Of a stretch of 64,000 nt of DNA, positions 38,601 through 53,600 are shown in pieces. The DNA lies in NCBI GenBank assembly GCA_039000515.1, contig JBCFYV010000024.1, forward strand, positions 12,376,802-12,440,801. The letters run 5' to 3'. Position 1 is the stretch's first letter; each line of letters opens with the position of its first letter. The notes under the pieces are model-generated. The model saw nothing but the letters and a program-made list of their open reading frames with translations. It was not told the origin of the DNA and searched no databases. The translations under genes and the position numbers were made by a program. This DNA comes from Timema cristinae. Lineage: Eukaryota > Arthropoda > Insecta > Phasmatodea > Timematidae.

Positions 38601-41600
38601 GTTTTCTAATATGCTGAACATGATGAGCAGTATATATCCTTTACCTTCTCTTGAGATGGACTATCCATATATTTTACTCTGCGACAGGTGGGAGTTGCGA
38701 GATCTGATGTTTTGAATGTTGTCATTAGACATTAAAAGGACAGAACTCCTTGCTTTCACTCTTGATGTCCCCCCTTTTTTTTGTATGTACCTTTCTTGTA
38801 GTTTGAGCCTCCACCCCGTTAGGATGGTTCACATTGACTTTAAATAAAGTTCACGAGAACATTACATGGAAATAGCATGGTTGTCGAAATATTATCGGCT
38901 TCAAAATATCATACCACGTAATGAATTATTTGATGATGATTTGCTCTATCCCTGATCTAAGGCACCACTATCGCCGATGATGGAGGGATCGGGGTTTGAA
39001 TGCCGTTGGGGTGTATTGAGGATAGCTACCACTAAACAGTTTTCGACTCTCACTGCACGCAAATAGAGGCAATGTTCCTCAAAATGCAACCTTCCTCATC
39101 CCTGATACATTAGCATGATTAGTTGATATATATGTATCCCGAATGGTGATGAAAAAGAAAGAAATTCTGCCAACCACGTGTGTAAAATGAGCGTGAACTC
39201 ACTCCATGTTATTTTTGGTCTCCGAGAAGACCCGGATGATGAACTCTCCTTCCTCGTTCGGTTGGTACGTTGATGGTACGATGCAGTAGACCTGGTTGTA
39301 GTCTCACTCGACAGGTCACCTCGCGCAGGTTGATAAAAGGCAGAGATGACGCCACTGCCTCCGACTGCGCCAAGAACTTGGCTGTCAGAGGCTTGGGGGT
39401 CCTCGACGGATCTGCCAACTAAAGAGGAAAGAAAAAAGTAATTGTATGTTCTACCCTACAGGCTACTGATGACTTTTCTACGGTCTAGAAGACGACATTC
39501 GCAACTATAGGTTACTGTTGCATGAGCTGCATCCTCCGCTAGCCACTTTGTTGTGATCCGTTTCCCCCTTACTTCTCTGCATTCCTTTTGTCTACATTGA
39601 AATAGGATAAATAAATGACATTTCAAGATAACTTGGGTTGAACTTGGAACAACCCGATGCCAAAACACTAAAACTGATAAAGATTAAAAACAATAAAATA
39701 GTTTTTTTTTCATTTTAAAATGATAATGTTGATTAAGAACCAACACACAATAATTATCAAATACCTTATTCAGTATTGCTTACGGTATCATTTTAGTCAA
39801 AGGCTGCCTTATAAATATTGTTAATTGTTGATTACTTGATGAATCCCACATCACATTAATCCATTGACCTACGTGGAATATTTCGAAGCCTATACTGAGG
39901 ATTTCTAACCCCATCTTCCTCTGCGCTCTGCGGTTCTTCTGCATGAGGGCCACCAGGACGGTGCACTTCCCATCTCCGTCATCCTTGTCTGCATCTGTTA
40001 GGGTGATCAGGTACTGAGGGTTTCTCCAGAAACTTTCTGGAAGACACACACACACCAATGGGTAATTATTATTGAATCAGACAAATGGATGTTGAGCAAA
40101 TAGAGAAATCACAATGGAAGGGTAGGTCAGATTAACACACCTCCACCCTCCCTCGGGTCTCCGTAGCTTAGGGTGTGGTCACACTTACTACCTAGCTACC
40201 ACGACCAGTACGCCAACTCACAAAGCCTTGTTTTTTATTAGGATGGACAAAATACCGTATAATATGGATAGGAAGGCTCTTTTTGTCCAGTTCTTAGAAT
40301 CACATTTTTTTTGTCACCGCTTACTATGTACCTGTTCAGGCTATACGCATAAATTATAATTACTCTAATAATGTAGGGATGAGAATGGAAGCATTTTAGA
40401 GGGAATCTACCCGCATTTACGTGGCAGGAGAGTGGGAAATCATTTAGGAAAAACCTAACTCAGCAGACCTGACCAGGATTTGAGCCCTGGTCTCCCAGTC
40501 ATCAGCAGGCCAGTCTAACTCAAGAGTGATGCCTTAGACCACACGGATACTGACGTGAGTTATAAGAATTCCCTTTCATTGGTATCCTACTACTAGTGAC
40601 TACTGCAGAAGGAAGTAACTGAGTCAAACATACAAGTAAATAACGTGTTTTAACGATTGGCACACATGGACACGTGTGAAAAGTGTCGGTCTCATTCTGT
40701 TTGGTTTGCCAGTGACGAGGAGGTATAGGGTTGAACCCCAGATGGATTTCCCACTCTCCTTACACGCCAAATTCTTAAGGCCGATTCACACATAACTCTA
40801 AGCTAAGCTATGCTATGCTAAGGTTTTGCCGGTTTGGTTTCACACTCATTGCTAAGCTATGTTCTCTCTTTTCCCTCCTGAATCACTGTGGTTTCTTTCT
40901 GGTCCGCTCCAGTGAAATTAGGTTATGATATTCCCCCAGATGTCTTGTTTGAGCTCAGATGATAGTACTGAAGAAGATGTGCTGTTGCTATGAGCAGATT
41001 TTTTGGACGATGAAGAAAATGTAGGATGTGAGGTTTGACTTGTTCATATAACGGTTCCATTTTGTTATAAAAACACTTATTAATTATGAAACTTAAATAT
41101 AATATTACTTAAATACACATGAAACCAATTACAAAAAAGTATTTAAATCTCTCTTTGGTTATTTTCAACAATCCAGCACTGCATCTGTTCAACACGTCAC
41201 CCAAGCTGCATTATGCGCGTAAGATGGCTTAAGATGGGAGAGGGAAAATTTGCCCGGTCAGCAATTGGAAAAATCATAGCGCAGCGTAGCAAAGCATAGT
41301 TTAGCTTTCTGTGTGAACAAACACATTTAAATATATGGTCCACTATTCTTCTAAACTGTTAGCAAAGAAAATCTTAGCTTAACTTAGATAATCTTACAGT
41401 GTGAGCCGGCCTCAATTCCATTAGTGTAAATATGTGGACAGGCTGGATTGGTAGTAAGATGCAGTGCATGTACACATTACTAAGCCACACATGATATAGA
41501 TATGTGAATATGATAAATCTAAGGGATATCAATAAGCCACGTGGCGCATGAATATAAAGTTTGATTCACACGATAGTGTCGAAAACAAGATAGCAGAACC

Positions 41601-44600
41601 TGCATAAGTGCCGCAATAATTCACACGATCTCAGAAATGTGCGTTGATGATATGCAAAGCAAACTTAAAACAGATGGTTATCAATATATTTTGTTTTACA
41701 ATGAAGGCTTATAAACAATTATTTTAGACTACTGTCACGATATAGGTTTCCAAACTATAGTGACACGTTGTGACACAACTCATGACACTAACACACGCTC
41801 CCCATTTAACATTTAGAGTCTTCTCACAACAGTCAACGAACTCTAGCGCTGCACTGATTTGAGTCAAGTGGTCTTGAAGTCTGATTGGGTCCCCCAAACT
41901 AAAGTTCTCGAATAGAGCCAACCAAGTTGCAACTAGTTCAACTAGAGCAAAATGAATCATGTTGATAGGGCTCTTCTCAAATGAGATATTCTTGTAACCG
42001 TAAAAGAAACAGAAAATACACTTTTGCAGCAATGCAAAAATTATCAAAGTAACTTATTTTAGATAACTTATATAATTAATTTCGTAATTCGTGTTGTTAA
42101 TTTGGTACTTAATAATAGATCTTTTTTTCTTATTTAAAGTGAAACTGTGTTCATTTGGTTCCTCCACTCAACCACCCCAAATAGTTAAGAGCTTGAGACG
42201 CCTTTGGGTTCAGAGCTCGTCATGTGATTACATTTATGATCTACGTCTGTAATTTCAGCTAACGTGTGGAATCCATATTAGCTCCCAGTCTATGTCAAGG
42301 AGGCTGTTCACCTGTAAACCTCCCACAACCCCCTGCGGTGAGATCTATAACCCAGGAGCCTTCAAAAATGCTCATCTCCCAGCGCGTGCTGCCTTCCTCG
42401 TGGAGAGTCTTGGTCGTCAGAGAGTCGGCGCTTAAGTTGCAGATCTCGAGCTCGGAGAACGAGCTGTGGAAATACTTCAGGCTCATGAAGAACTCGCCAT
42501 CGTTGTCAAATGTCAACCCTGACTTCTTCTTCTCGTCTTCCGGCACGTACCTCCATTCTGGGGACCTGCAAGGGACGTAACACATCAACACGGACACCTT
42601 CATCGAGGGTCACAACAATTGAGAAAGTTATATTATTTATTTAATTTGGGTTATTTAACGTGCCCTATCCAAACAGATTATTTATATCAGCTCATAATTT
42701 ATAAAACAAAATTATTTCTATTACAGATAAAACAACCTTTCGTCCTCAGTAGAATACAATATCGTGTATGAGAACAGGTAGGGGAAAAGTGTAAGTGTGT
42801 GTGTGTATCCCCCCACTCCTCCCCCCTTTCCCTCCCCTCCCGCGCCGTAGTCTCGCGTGTTCCAGGGATTCCCCCCTCCCCCCCCCCCTGATGATCCAGA
42901 GGAGACGGTGGTCTCGGGGGACGGGTTGTATGATTGGTTCAGAATACTTATCCGGAAGTCCTCCCTCCCCTCACCCCTTTACCTCCCGTCTCGCGTGTTC
43001 CCCGCGGCGTAGATTCGCGGGATGTAGGAGAAGGAGGTGTGACATTAGAGAAAAGGCTTACACGATTGGTCGAGAAAAAGAATCTCGTTATAAGTTTCCC
43101 ACGAACTAAAAAGGGTTAACCTTTAATCCGGGCTTCTCTAAACTCGAGTTGAGAAAAAGGTCCTTCTTTCCGGTGGTGACAAATGAAGAATGTTTTCCTG
43201 CCAGCTTAGTCCTCACTTGCTCTTTCCCTACTCGGCTGGCGACACTTGAAAAATGTTTTCCTGTGAATTAGTTGGGGTGGCTCAGCTCCCCTAACCGTGA
43301 GAGCGCTTTAACTCAGGAAGTTAACATCTGCGTGGGTCTCAGATTCATTTTGGAAGGAAATGGTCTGTGAGAATTTCACAAGAGGGTGATTTCTCACGCA
43401 GTAAAGAGGGCGGAGTCAAACCCTTTTTTCGCGCCGCCTCCTGAAGAGGGGGAGTAGTTTATTTCTATATATTGAGTTACCCCTTTAAGTAGAATCCATT
43501 ATCTTTTAAATCTTTATATTCTAAACAACATCATCAAAAATGTCTAGTGAATATTCGGCTGCGCTTTTGTCAGCAATCGGTTCGAGTGAAATAGTATCAA
43601 GGAAGCTGACAGATTTAGAGATAGGTCATGGTTATTATATCACTAATATAAAAGGCGTGACAACAAGATATGGACGCAGAGTTCTCACCTTGTTGGAGAA
43701 CAAATATAACGTATGGCTACCGGCTCGATTTTCCCTGCTTACCGACGCTCAGCTGAAGGAGCTCTCCAAAGCAGATCTGCTCTTGGTCTACCAGGGAATT
43801 TCCAAAAACAGCAAGACGGCGCTGATAAACTTCGAAGGTATGTTTATTACAATCTAATCAATTGAAATATGTTTGTACAGTGTATGGGGGTTTTTTCAAC
43901 TCTCCCTCTACGCAAATGTGGGTTCTTTTTCTCAAAAAAACCTTCCTTCAGGTTATCTTGTGAATGTCAGACCTCCACCGTGGTTCGGATCCCACGTTAA
44001 ACTGGGGAATCCTTCATTTCATCTTGCCATTAATCGAAAGATGTATTTTTTTCCAACTCTACGCAAATGTGGGGTTCTTTTTCTCAAAAAAAAAAACCCT
44101 TCCTTCAGGTTATCTTGTGATTGTCAGACCTCCACCATGGTTCGGATCCCACGTTAAACTGAGGATCCTTCTTTTCATCTTGTCATTAATCGAAAGATGT
44201 ATTTTTTTTCCAACTCTACGCAAATGTGGGTTCTTTTTCTCAAAAAAAACCTTCCTTCAGGTTATCTTGAGAATTCAGACCTCCACCGTGGTTCGGATCC
44301 CACGTTAAACTGGGGAATCCTTCATTTCATCTTGACATTAATCGAAAGATGTATTTTTTTCCAACTCTACGCAAATGTGGGTTCTTTTCCTCTAATTTCT
44401 ACGAGCGCTTATTTTCTCAAAAAAACCCTTCCTTCTGGTTATCTTGTGAATGTCAGACCACCACCTTGGTTCGGATTCCACGTTAAACTGTGGGTCCTTC
44501 ATTTCACCTCACCATTAATCGAAAGATGTATTTTTTTTTCCAACTCTACGCAAATGTGGATTTTTTTCCTCTAATTTCTACGAACGCATATTTTCTCAAA

Positions 44601-47600
44601 AAAAACCCTTCCTTCAGGTTATCTTGTGAATGTCAGACCACCACCGTGGTTCGGATTCCACGTTAAACTGTAGGTCCTTCATTTCATCTCACCATTACAC
44701 ATTAGCGTATAAACCGAACGGGTGGTAAGATAATACATAATAGTCTACGCTTCCTCATTGATTCGTTCAAATCTCAGTCATGCTGAATGATGATGCTAAA
44801 ACATTATCAATGTTAGCTTTAAATAACCCATATGATAAAAACAATAATAGTAAATGCAAGTATTCAATTGTTTTGTGACGAAACAAGACAAAAACTTGAG
44901 ATTGCCTTTAAGCTTAGATATTGTGATAAGCATTCAAGCCATACAAGTAGTAGGAATAGAGTTTCACAGGCGTTGCTGCAAGTAGAAAGCAAATTTGAAA
45001 GATTACCTTAAAAGTTTTTAGCATTAAGTTGTGCTAAAGTGTTATATATAAATTGCGTACGGTAGAGAGTTAAGTTCTAATGTATAATCCTCTAACAAAC
45101 TTTACTTCGAACCCTAATCTTACTGTCTACATCAGGACAATCGAATGTATTTTCGAGTCATACATTTAATATGATTTTAGATAATCTAATTAGAGGTATT
45201 CAGTTCCTAGCATCACGTCTTACTGCCCGTTCGAGTTATACGCTAATATTTTTAGATATAAGAAAAGGGTTATATTTATAAGAAGTGTACTCGCTTTTGC
45301 ATGAAGTAGAATCGTAAACCTTTTTTTGAGAAAATCACACCCCAGTACACACGACCTAGATTCGAACCTTGATCCTTCTCACTCTTACTCTACGTAAATG
45401 CAGGCTCACTTCCTCTACACACAGACGATTCAGACCTGAATTAAACACGCATTAGCTTCAATGTTTGTATATCATGGCTTCATGAACGGTTGACTAGACG
45501 TCCCTGTTTTGTTTTTATAGCTGTCTCAGAGCCGCTCGAAGAGATCATAGAGCAAGTTGACCCGAAATGAAGAAGATAATACTGAGGGGAGAGTAGGGCC
45601 TTTTTAGAGCATAGTGCACCCGAAAATGACAGAACCACCGGCAAAACGTTTGCGTTTATCACCTCCTTTAATTGTATCTCGGCAAACTAATGGGAATAGG
45701 GTGTACACTCTCACAGATCTAGACACAAATGAACAACTCTTAATTAGATACTTGAAACATGACGTTGCACTTAGTAAGGGTAAGTTGTATTACGCATACA
45801 TTGAACATATACCTGGCCAGATTAAGACCTCGAGTCTACTGATATCAGACCATGACAATATAGACGTACAGATCCAAAGACTTTTAACCTTATCACGAAA
45901 CTTAGGTACAGGATTTACTCAGTTTAGGCTTTACCTGGAGCCGCTAGGACTATCTATTAAACTTATTGAACAAGCATACGCTCGACGTATAAAGACATAC
46001 TCAATCAGTAACGAGTTACCCTACAAGGATGTTGTACAGTTTCTCGTTGCGTGCGGAGATATTTATGTAAAAACTGTAGAAAAAGAATCAAACGCGAACG
46101 GCCCTATAAAGGTAAATTGTAGCCTCATTTGCGAGTTTAAGCATCCTACTGATGGTAGAATTGAAAAGGGTTATTTCAATTCTTCTCTATACGATGTTTT
46201 TAACATACTAAACTTAGAGGAAAAATATGAGAATAACGTTGTCTTCCCACTCCTTGCTCAGATTGAGGGCTTTGTTTCTAGAGACTCAGGGTGGATGTAC
46301 AACGGTACGTTGGAAATGAGAGTAAATTTCTCGAAAAACACTGCTTTCACGATCGGTGCCCGCGTTCGAATCCCTGAAACTATTGCCAGACGTAGAGCGT
46401 TGATAAATGTTCAAGCTGAAGAAGGACTTTGCTTCCCAGTATCCGTATTGGCGTGCCTCTTTGAGCCGACAGGGTTAGCTCAGCGTTTATCGTCCTATCC
46501 TAATTTTCGTGACGTGTTGAATCTAGATGGGAGTCCGCTTCCGTTCGAAATGAGATATATTGAACGCTTCGAAAGGCTTAACGATATATCTGTTAATGTG
46601 TACACTGCAAAACACGAAGGCAGTGATTCTTATGTGGACACTGCAGACAACTCTAAAAAAATAGTGATCGTCCCCGTACATGTCAGCGCTAAAGAGTGTG
46701 CTAGACATGTTCATTTATTCATGATAAAAGTACATGGGACGGAAAATTATCATTTCAGTGCAATCAAAAATCTGTCACGATTAATAAACCCTCAACTAGC
46801 CCCCTTGTCTGATACAAGACGTAGGTATTTTTGTGACCGTTGTTTGAGCTCTTTTCTGACTGAAAATAAACTTGTAAAACATAAAGAAACGTGTAAAAAA
46901 TTTGGAGCGGTAAGGAGTACATTCCCTCAAGGGGAAAATAAATTCCTGTCGTTCTCACAGTATAAACAACAGGAGAAAACAGGATTTATTGTGTACGCCG
47001 ACTTGGAGAGTTTACTCGTGCCTATAGAAACGTGTGATCCTGACACAAAATTTTCTTTTACTGAGAATGTACAGAATCATGTAGCCTATTCTGTAGGCAT
47101 GTACACTAAATGCATTTTTAATGATAATCTCTCAGAGTATCGTCACTTCACGGGAAAAGATTGTACAGATCAATTTGTTGAAGCTCTCGTAGATACAGCA
47201 AAGCGCGTACTAGATTATTATAGTACTGTAGTTCCAATGACGCCGCTAACACCTGCTCAAAGAGATGCTCACAATACGGCTACACATTGTCATATCTGTG
47301 AAAAACCCTACGCGAATGATGATATCCGCGTTATGGATCATTGTCACTTGACGGGACTTTACCGTGGTAGCAGTCACGCAGGGTGTAATATTAATTACAA
47401 GAACCCTAGTCATCTGAGCGTGGTCATTCATAATGCACGTTGCTATGATAATTATTTCCTTCTCGAATCACTTGTTGAACGTAGAGAAACTGATCCGTTC
47501 ACAGGCGAGAGCGTTCTTGTCAATCCAGGGAAAGTTAAGGTTATTGGTGAGACAATGGGTAGATTCAAAGTAATCATGAAATATATTCAGCACGGATTTC

Positions 47601-50600
47601 GAGGGATCACAATTAAAATTATAGATAGTTTCAGCTTTCTGTGTACCTCCCTAGAGAAATGCGTATCTTACCTCGAACCTGAGCAGCTTAAAATCACTCG
47701 TAAGTATCATCCTGATGATGAACGTTTCAAACTAGTCGCTCGTAAAGGGGTGTTCCCCTATGACTATATAGATTCATTTGAGCGACTGAACGAGACTCAG
47801 TTACCGAGCAAAGATAAATTTTATAACGCGCTCACGGATACTCATATCTCTCAGGTAGACTATGGCCACGCTTGTAAGGTTTGGCGCCTTTTCGAATGCA
47901 AGAATCTTTGGGATTACTCGAACCTCTACCTTCATACCGACGTAACACTACTAGCTGACGTCTTTGAGAACTTTCGTGATCTTTGTATGAAGACGTATAG
48001 GCTCGATCCCGGATGGTCTCTTACGGCCCCCAGTCTAGCGTATCAAGCTCTATTGAGAATAACCCAGGTACGGCTCGAATTAATAGATGACGTAGATATG
48101 CATCAATTCATTGAGGGAGCTATTCGAGGAGGGATATGTTTCGTAGCTAATCGTCATTCTGTAGCTAATAATCGTTATATGAGTTCATTTGACCGTTCCA
48201 AACCAGAGTCTTACCTCGTTTATCTAGACGTGAATGGACTTTATTCATTTAGCATGTTGAGCTCATTACCCTATGGAGGGTTCAGATGGCTTGAAGATGA
48301 TGAAATTGAACGCTTGAACGTGCTAAACGTGGAGGACGATGCGGATACGGGCTATATCTTGCAGGTAGATCTTGAATACCCACAAAATGTACATGACGCT
48401 CATTCTGACTTGCCGTTCTGTCCTGAGAAAGGGATTCCACCCGTAGGGAAACACGAGAAATTGTTAACGACTCTAGCTGATAAGACTAGGTACGTCATTC
48501 ACTATCGTCATCTAAAGTTATGTTTAGTGAATGGGTTGAAACTGGCGAGAGTCCACCGTGTTCTCAGTTTCAAACAATCTCCGTGGATGGCCCCGTATAT
48601 TAAGCTGAACGCGGAAATGAGGAGTAAAGCGAGCAATCAGTTTGAAAACATGTTTTTCAAATTGATGAACAACGCCGCATTCGGCCGTCTTATATCTAAC
48701 AAGAGGGCCTACCGTACGATAAAAATAACTACCAGGTGGGAAGGTAAATTTGGGGCTGGTAACCTTATAGCCAGTCCAAACTTTAAAAACCGTATGATTG
48801 TATCAGAAAACCTGGTTATCATTGAGATGGAACCGCAGGAGATTTACTTTGATATGCCAATTTATGCGGGATTCGCCATTTTGGAAATCTCTAAAGTAGT
48901 CATGTACGGCCTACATTACCAGGTCATGGTTCCAGCCTTCCCACCAGGTACACTAAAACTCCAATACACTGACACAGACTCGCTCCTCTACTATATAACA
49001 GTCGAGGACGCCTACCGACGACTTATCCCGTTAGCTAACGACTATCTGGACACCTCCACTTACGGTCAAGACAATGTTTACGGCATGCCTGTAGTAAATA
49101 AAGGGGTGCTCGGTAAACTAAAAGATGAGACACAAGGTCGGGTCATCACTGAGTTCATTGGTTTACGCCCTAAACTGTATTCATTTGCTGTACAAGGGGG
49201 TGGTGAGACGCTTAAGGCTAAAGGTGTCAAGAGTAGCGCGTTAAGAACGCTCTCTTTAGAGGACTATCGTAATTGTTTAACTAAAGAAACAGTAGTCATG
49301 AGAGAAGCTCGTTCAATAAGAGCTGTAGGATTTAAACTTTTCACTCAAAAAATTAATCGGGTTGCACTTTGCTCTATCGATGATAAACGATACATGTTAC
49401 CCGGATCGGACAGAACTCTACCTTGGGGTCACTACGCAATAGGGGAGCAACCAACTACTTCCCTCCAAGAGACGATGATTGAAGCTGGACCATCATGTAC
49501 GGGTGTCAGTGAGTGATCTACAGGCATCTACTGGTCCCTTACGTCAATGTTAGTGCTCTTTTTTAAAAAAAAAGACTTGAGAAAAAATAAACTAATTTAG
49601 CACATGTTTTCTGTAGGTATAGTCACTAGAAAAAAAAATGTTAGTGCTTTAGTATGTAAATAGAGTTTTGATTAATGTCACTAGAAAAAAGACTTGAAAA
49701 AAGCGGGCGTATGTTTTGATTAATGTCACTAAAAAAACACAAATGTTAGTGCTTTAAAAAGACTTGAGAAAAGTATTCTTGCTCTGTAACTAATTTAGCG
49801 CGTGTATCTGTTTAAAAAAAATGTTTATCATTATATTCATTAAATAGAGTTTTCTGTGTGTATATATGTTTTGATTAATGCAAAAGTGAATAATTAATGT
49901 CACTATACCTTTATCATTAGTGCTTTAAAAAGACTTGACTGAAGAAAAAAAAAAATATACTAATTTAGCGTGTATCTGTTATATTCATTAAATAGAGTTT
50001 TCTGTGTGTGTATTGTTTTTTTTTACCTGACCTCTCCAAGATTACAACACGGAGCTCCTAGAGTACATAAGGTAACAGTTAGGGTTAGAACTTAAGTCTC
50101 TCTGAGTACGGGCTGGTACAATAACCGGCCCCCAGTTAGGGTTACAAACCTGCCCCCTCCCTCGGGTTACAACTCGGACCTCTCAGAGACTGATCTGGTA
50201 CAATAAAAGTCGCTCAGTGTACAGACTGCTACAGTCGGGGTTAAACTTGACTGAAGAAAAAATATACTAGTTTGGGATGTATCTGTTTAAAAAAAACTAT
50301 GCTATAAAAAAACTGATTTTTTTGCTGCTATGTATGTTTCATTCGGAGCAAGAAAATATCATTTTTTCCAGCCTATTCAGGAAGGAAGGCTATACCCATC
50401 ATCTCCTACTTTGAGAAAGGGGAGGAGAGGGAGAGACGGAGAGATAGAAAGAGGGGAGAAGAGAGAGACAGAGACAGAGAGATAGAAAAGATCATTTTAG
50501 ATATGTTTTTTTTTTTCCATCCTAGTCGAGGAGAGGAGGACTATACCTGCCAGCTCCTACTCCGAGAGAGAGAGACATTTCTCCCCTCATCTATACAATG

Positions 50601-53600
50601 TTAAAAGTAGTTTACGTAGCTGTTTAAAATTGAAGGTCTAATTTTCATGGAAATAGCTTTATCTGACGGCTAGAAAAGTTTCTAAAAGGGAAGGAGCGCT
50701 ATACCCATCATCTCCTACTCTGAGAGAGAGGAGGAGAGGGAGAGACGGAGAGATAGAAAGAGGGAAGGTGAGGAAGAGAGAGGCAGAGAAAGAGGAGAGA
50801 AAGAGAGAGAAAGAGAAAAGATCATTTTAGATATGTATTTTCCCAGCCTAGTCGAGGGATGGAGAGCTATACCCGCCACCTGTTAGAATGGAAGGTATAT
50901 CCGGTTCATGATAACATAGTGTTAGAATGGGAGGTATATCCGGTTAATGATAACATAGTGTTAGAATGGACGGTATATCCGGTTCATGATAACATAGTGT
51001 TAGAATAGGAGGTATATCTGGTTAATGATAACATAGTGTTAGAATGAGAGGTATAGCTGGTTCATGATAACATAGTGTTAGAAAGGGAAGGTATAGTTGG
51101 TTCATGATAACATAGTGTTAGAATGGGAGGTATAGCTGCTTCATGATAACATAGTGTTAGAATGAGAGGTATATCCGGTTAATGATAACATAGTGTTAGA
51201 ATGGACGGTATATCCGTTCATGATAACATAGTGTTAGAATAGGAGGTATATCTGGTTAATGATAACATAGTGTTAGAATGGGAGGTATAGCTGCTTCATG
51301 ATAACATAGTGTTAGAAAGGGAAGGTATATCCGGTTCATGATAACATAGTGTTAGAATGGGAGGTATATCCGGTTAATGATAACATAGTGTTAGAATGGA
51401 CGGTATATCCGGTTCATGATAACATAGTGTTAGAATAGGAGGTATATCTGGTTAATGATAACATAGTGTTAGAATGGGAGGTATAGCTGCTTCATGATAA
51501 CATAGTGTTAGAAAGGGAAGGTATATCCGGTTCATGATAACATAGTGTTAGAATGGGAGGTATAGCTGGTTCATGATAACATAGTGTTAGAATGGGAGGT
51601 ATATCTGGTTCATGATAACATACTGTTAGAATGGGAGGTATATCTGGTTCATGATAACATACTGTTAGAATGGAAGGTATAGCTGGTTCATGATAACATA
51701 GTGTTAGAATGGAGGTATATCCGGTTCATGATAACATACTGTTAGAATGGAGGTATACCTGTTAATGATAACATACTGTTAGAATGGGAGGTATATCCGG
51801 TTAATGATAACATGGTGTTAGAATAGGAGGTATATCCGGTTCATGATAACATACTGTTAGAATGGGAGGTATATCGGTTCATGATAACATACTGTTAGAA
51901 TGGGAGGTATATCTGGTTCATGATAACATACTGTTAGAATGGGAGGTATATCTGGTTCATGATAACATACTGTTAGAATGGAAGGTATATCCGGTTAATG
52001 ATAACATAGTGTTAGAATAGAGGTATATCCTGTTAATGATAACATAGTGCTAGAATAGCAGGATAATCCGGTTCATGATAACATAGTGTTAGAATGAGGG
52101 TATATCCGGTTCATGATAACATAGTGTTAGAATGGGAGGTATATCCGGTTCATGTTAACATAGTGTTAGAAAGGGAAGGTATAGTTGGTTCATGATAACA
52201 TAGTGTTAGAATGGAGGTATATCCGGTTAATGATAACATACTGTTAGAATGGGAGGTATATCCGGTTAATGATAACATACTGTTAGAATGGGAGTATACC
52301 CTGTTAATGATAACATACTGTTAGAATGGGAGGTATATCGGTTAATGATAATATGGTGTTAGAATAGGAGGTATATCCGGTTCATAATAACATACTGTTA
52401 GAATGGGAGGTATAGCTGGTTCATGATAACATACTGTTAGAATGGGAGGTATATCTGGTTCATGATAACATACTGTTAGAATGGAGGTATATCTGGTTCA
52501 TGATAACATACTGTTAGAATGGAAGGTATATCCGGTTAATGATAACATAGTGTTAGAATAGGAGGTATATCCTGTTAATGATAACATAGTGCTAGAATAG
52601 CAGGTATATCCGGTTCATGATAACATAGTGTTAGAATGAGGGGTATATCCGGTTAATGATAACATACTGTTAGAATGGGAGGTATACCCTGTTAATGATA
52701 ACATACTGTTAGAATGGGAGGTATATCCGGTTAATGATAACATGGTGTTAGAATAGGAGGTATATCCGAGGTATATCCTGTTAATGATAACATACTGTTA
52801 GAATGGGAAGTATAGCTGGTTCATGATAACGTACTGTTAGAATGGGAGGTATATCCGGTTCATGATAACAAACTGTTAGAATAGGAGGTATATCCTGTTA
52901 ATTATAACATAGTGCTAGAATAGCAGGTATATCCGGTTCATGATAACATAGTGTTAGAATGGGAGGTATATCCGGTTCATGATAACATAGTGTTAGAATG
53001 GGAGGTATATCCGGTTAATGTTAACAAACTGTTAGAATGAGGTGTATAGCTGGTTCATGATAACATTCTGTTAGAATGGGAGGTATAGCTTGTTCATGAT
53101 AACAAACTGTTAGAATGGGAGGTATAGCTGGTTCATGATAACATAGTGTTAGAATGGGAGGTATAGCTGGTTCATGATAGCATAGTGTTAGAATGGGAGG
53201 TATATCCGGTTCATGATAACATAGTGTTAGAAAGGGAAGGTATAGCTGGTTCATGATAACATAGTGTTAGAATGGGAGGTATATCCGGTTAATGATAACA
53301 TACTGTTAGAATGTGAAGTATAGCTGGTTCATGATAGCATAGTGTTAGAATGGAGGTATATCCGGTTCATGATAACATAGTGTTAGAAAGGGAAGGTATA
53401 GCTGGTTCATGATAACATAGTGTTAGAATGGGAGGTATATCCTGTTAATGATAACATACTGTTAGAATGGGAGGTATATCTGGTTCATGATAACGTACTG
53501 TTAGAATGAGAGGTATATCCGGTTCATGATAACAAACTGTTAGAATGAGGTGTATAGCTGGTTCATGATAACATACTGTTAGAATGGGAGGTATATCCGG

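Noticed and set aside
41724..42047. 107-codon - strand frame in a calpain intron
   Set aside because: No recognised motif and no splice sites that fit calpain phases; kept as uncalled.
42266..42580. 104-codon + strand frame
   Set aside because: Antisense shadow of the calpain exon 42312-42565.
42795..43119. Pro/Ser-rich frames in the terminal repeat
   Set aside because: Caused by C-rich inverted repeat sequence; the same frames appear mirrored at 57862-58232.
53021..53254. Periodic 13-residue repeat protein
   Set aside because: Arises from the 39-bp satellite unit; frames break at every indel and no start context exists.
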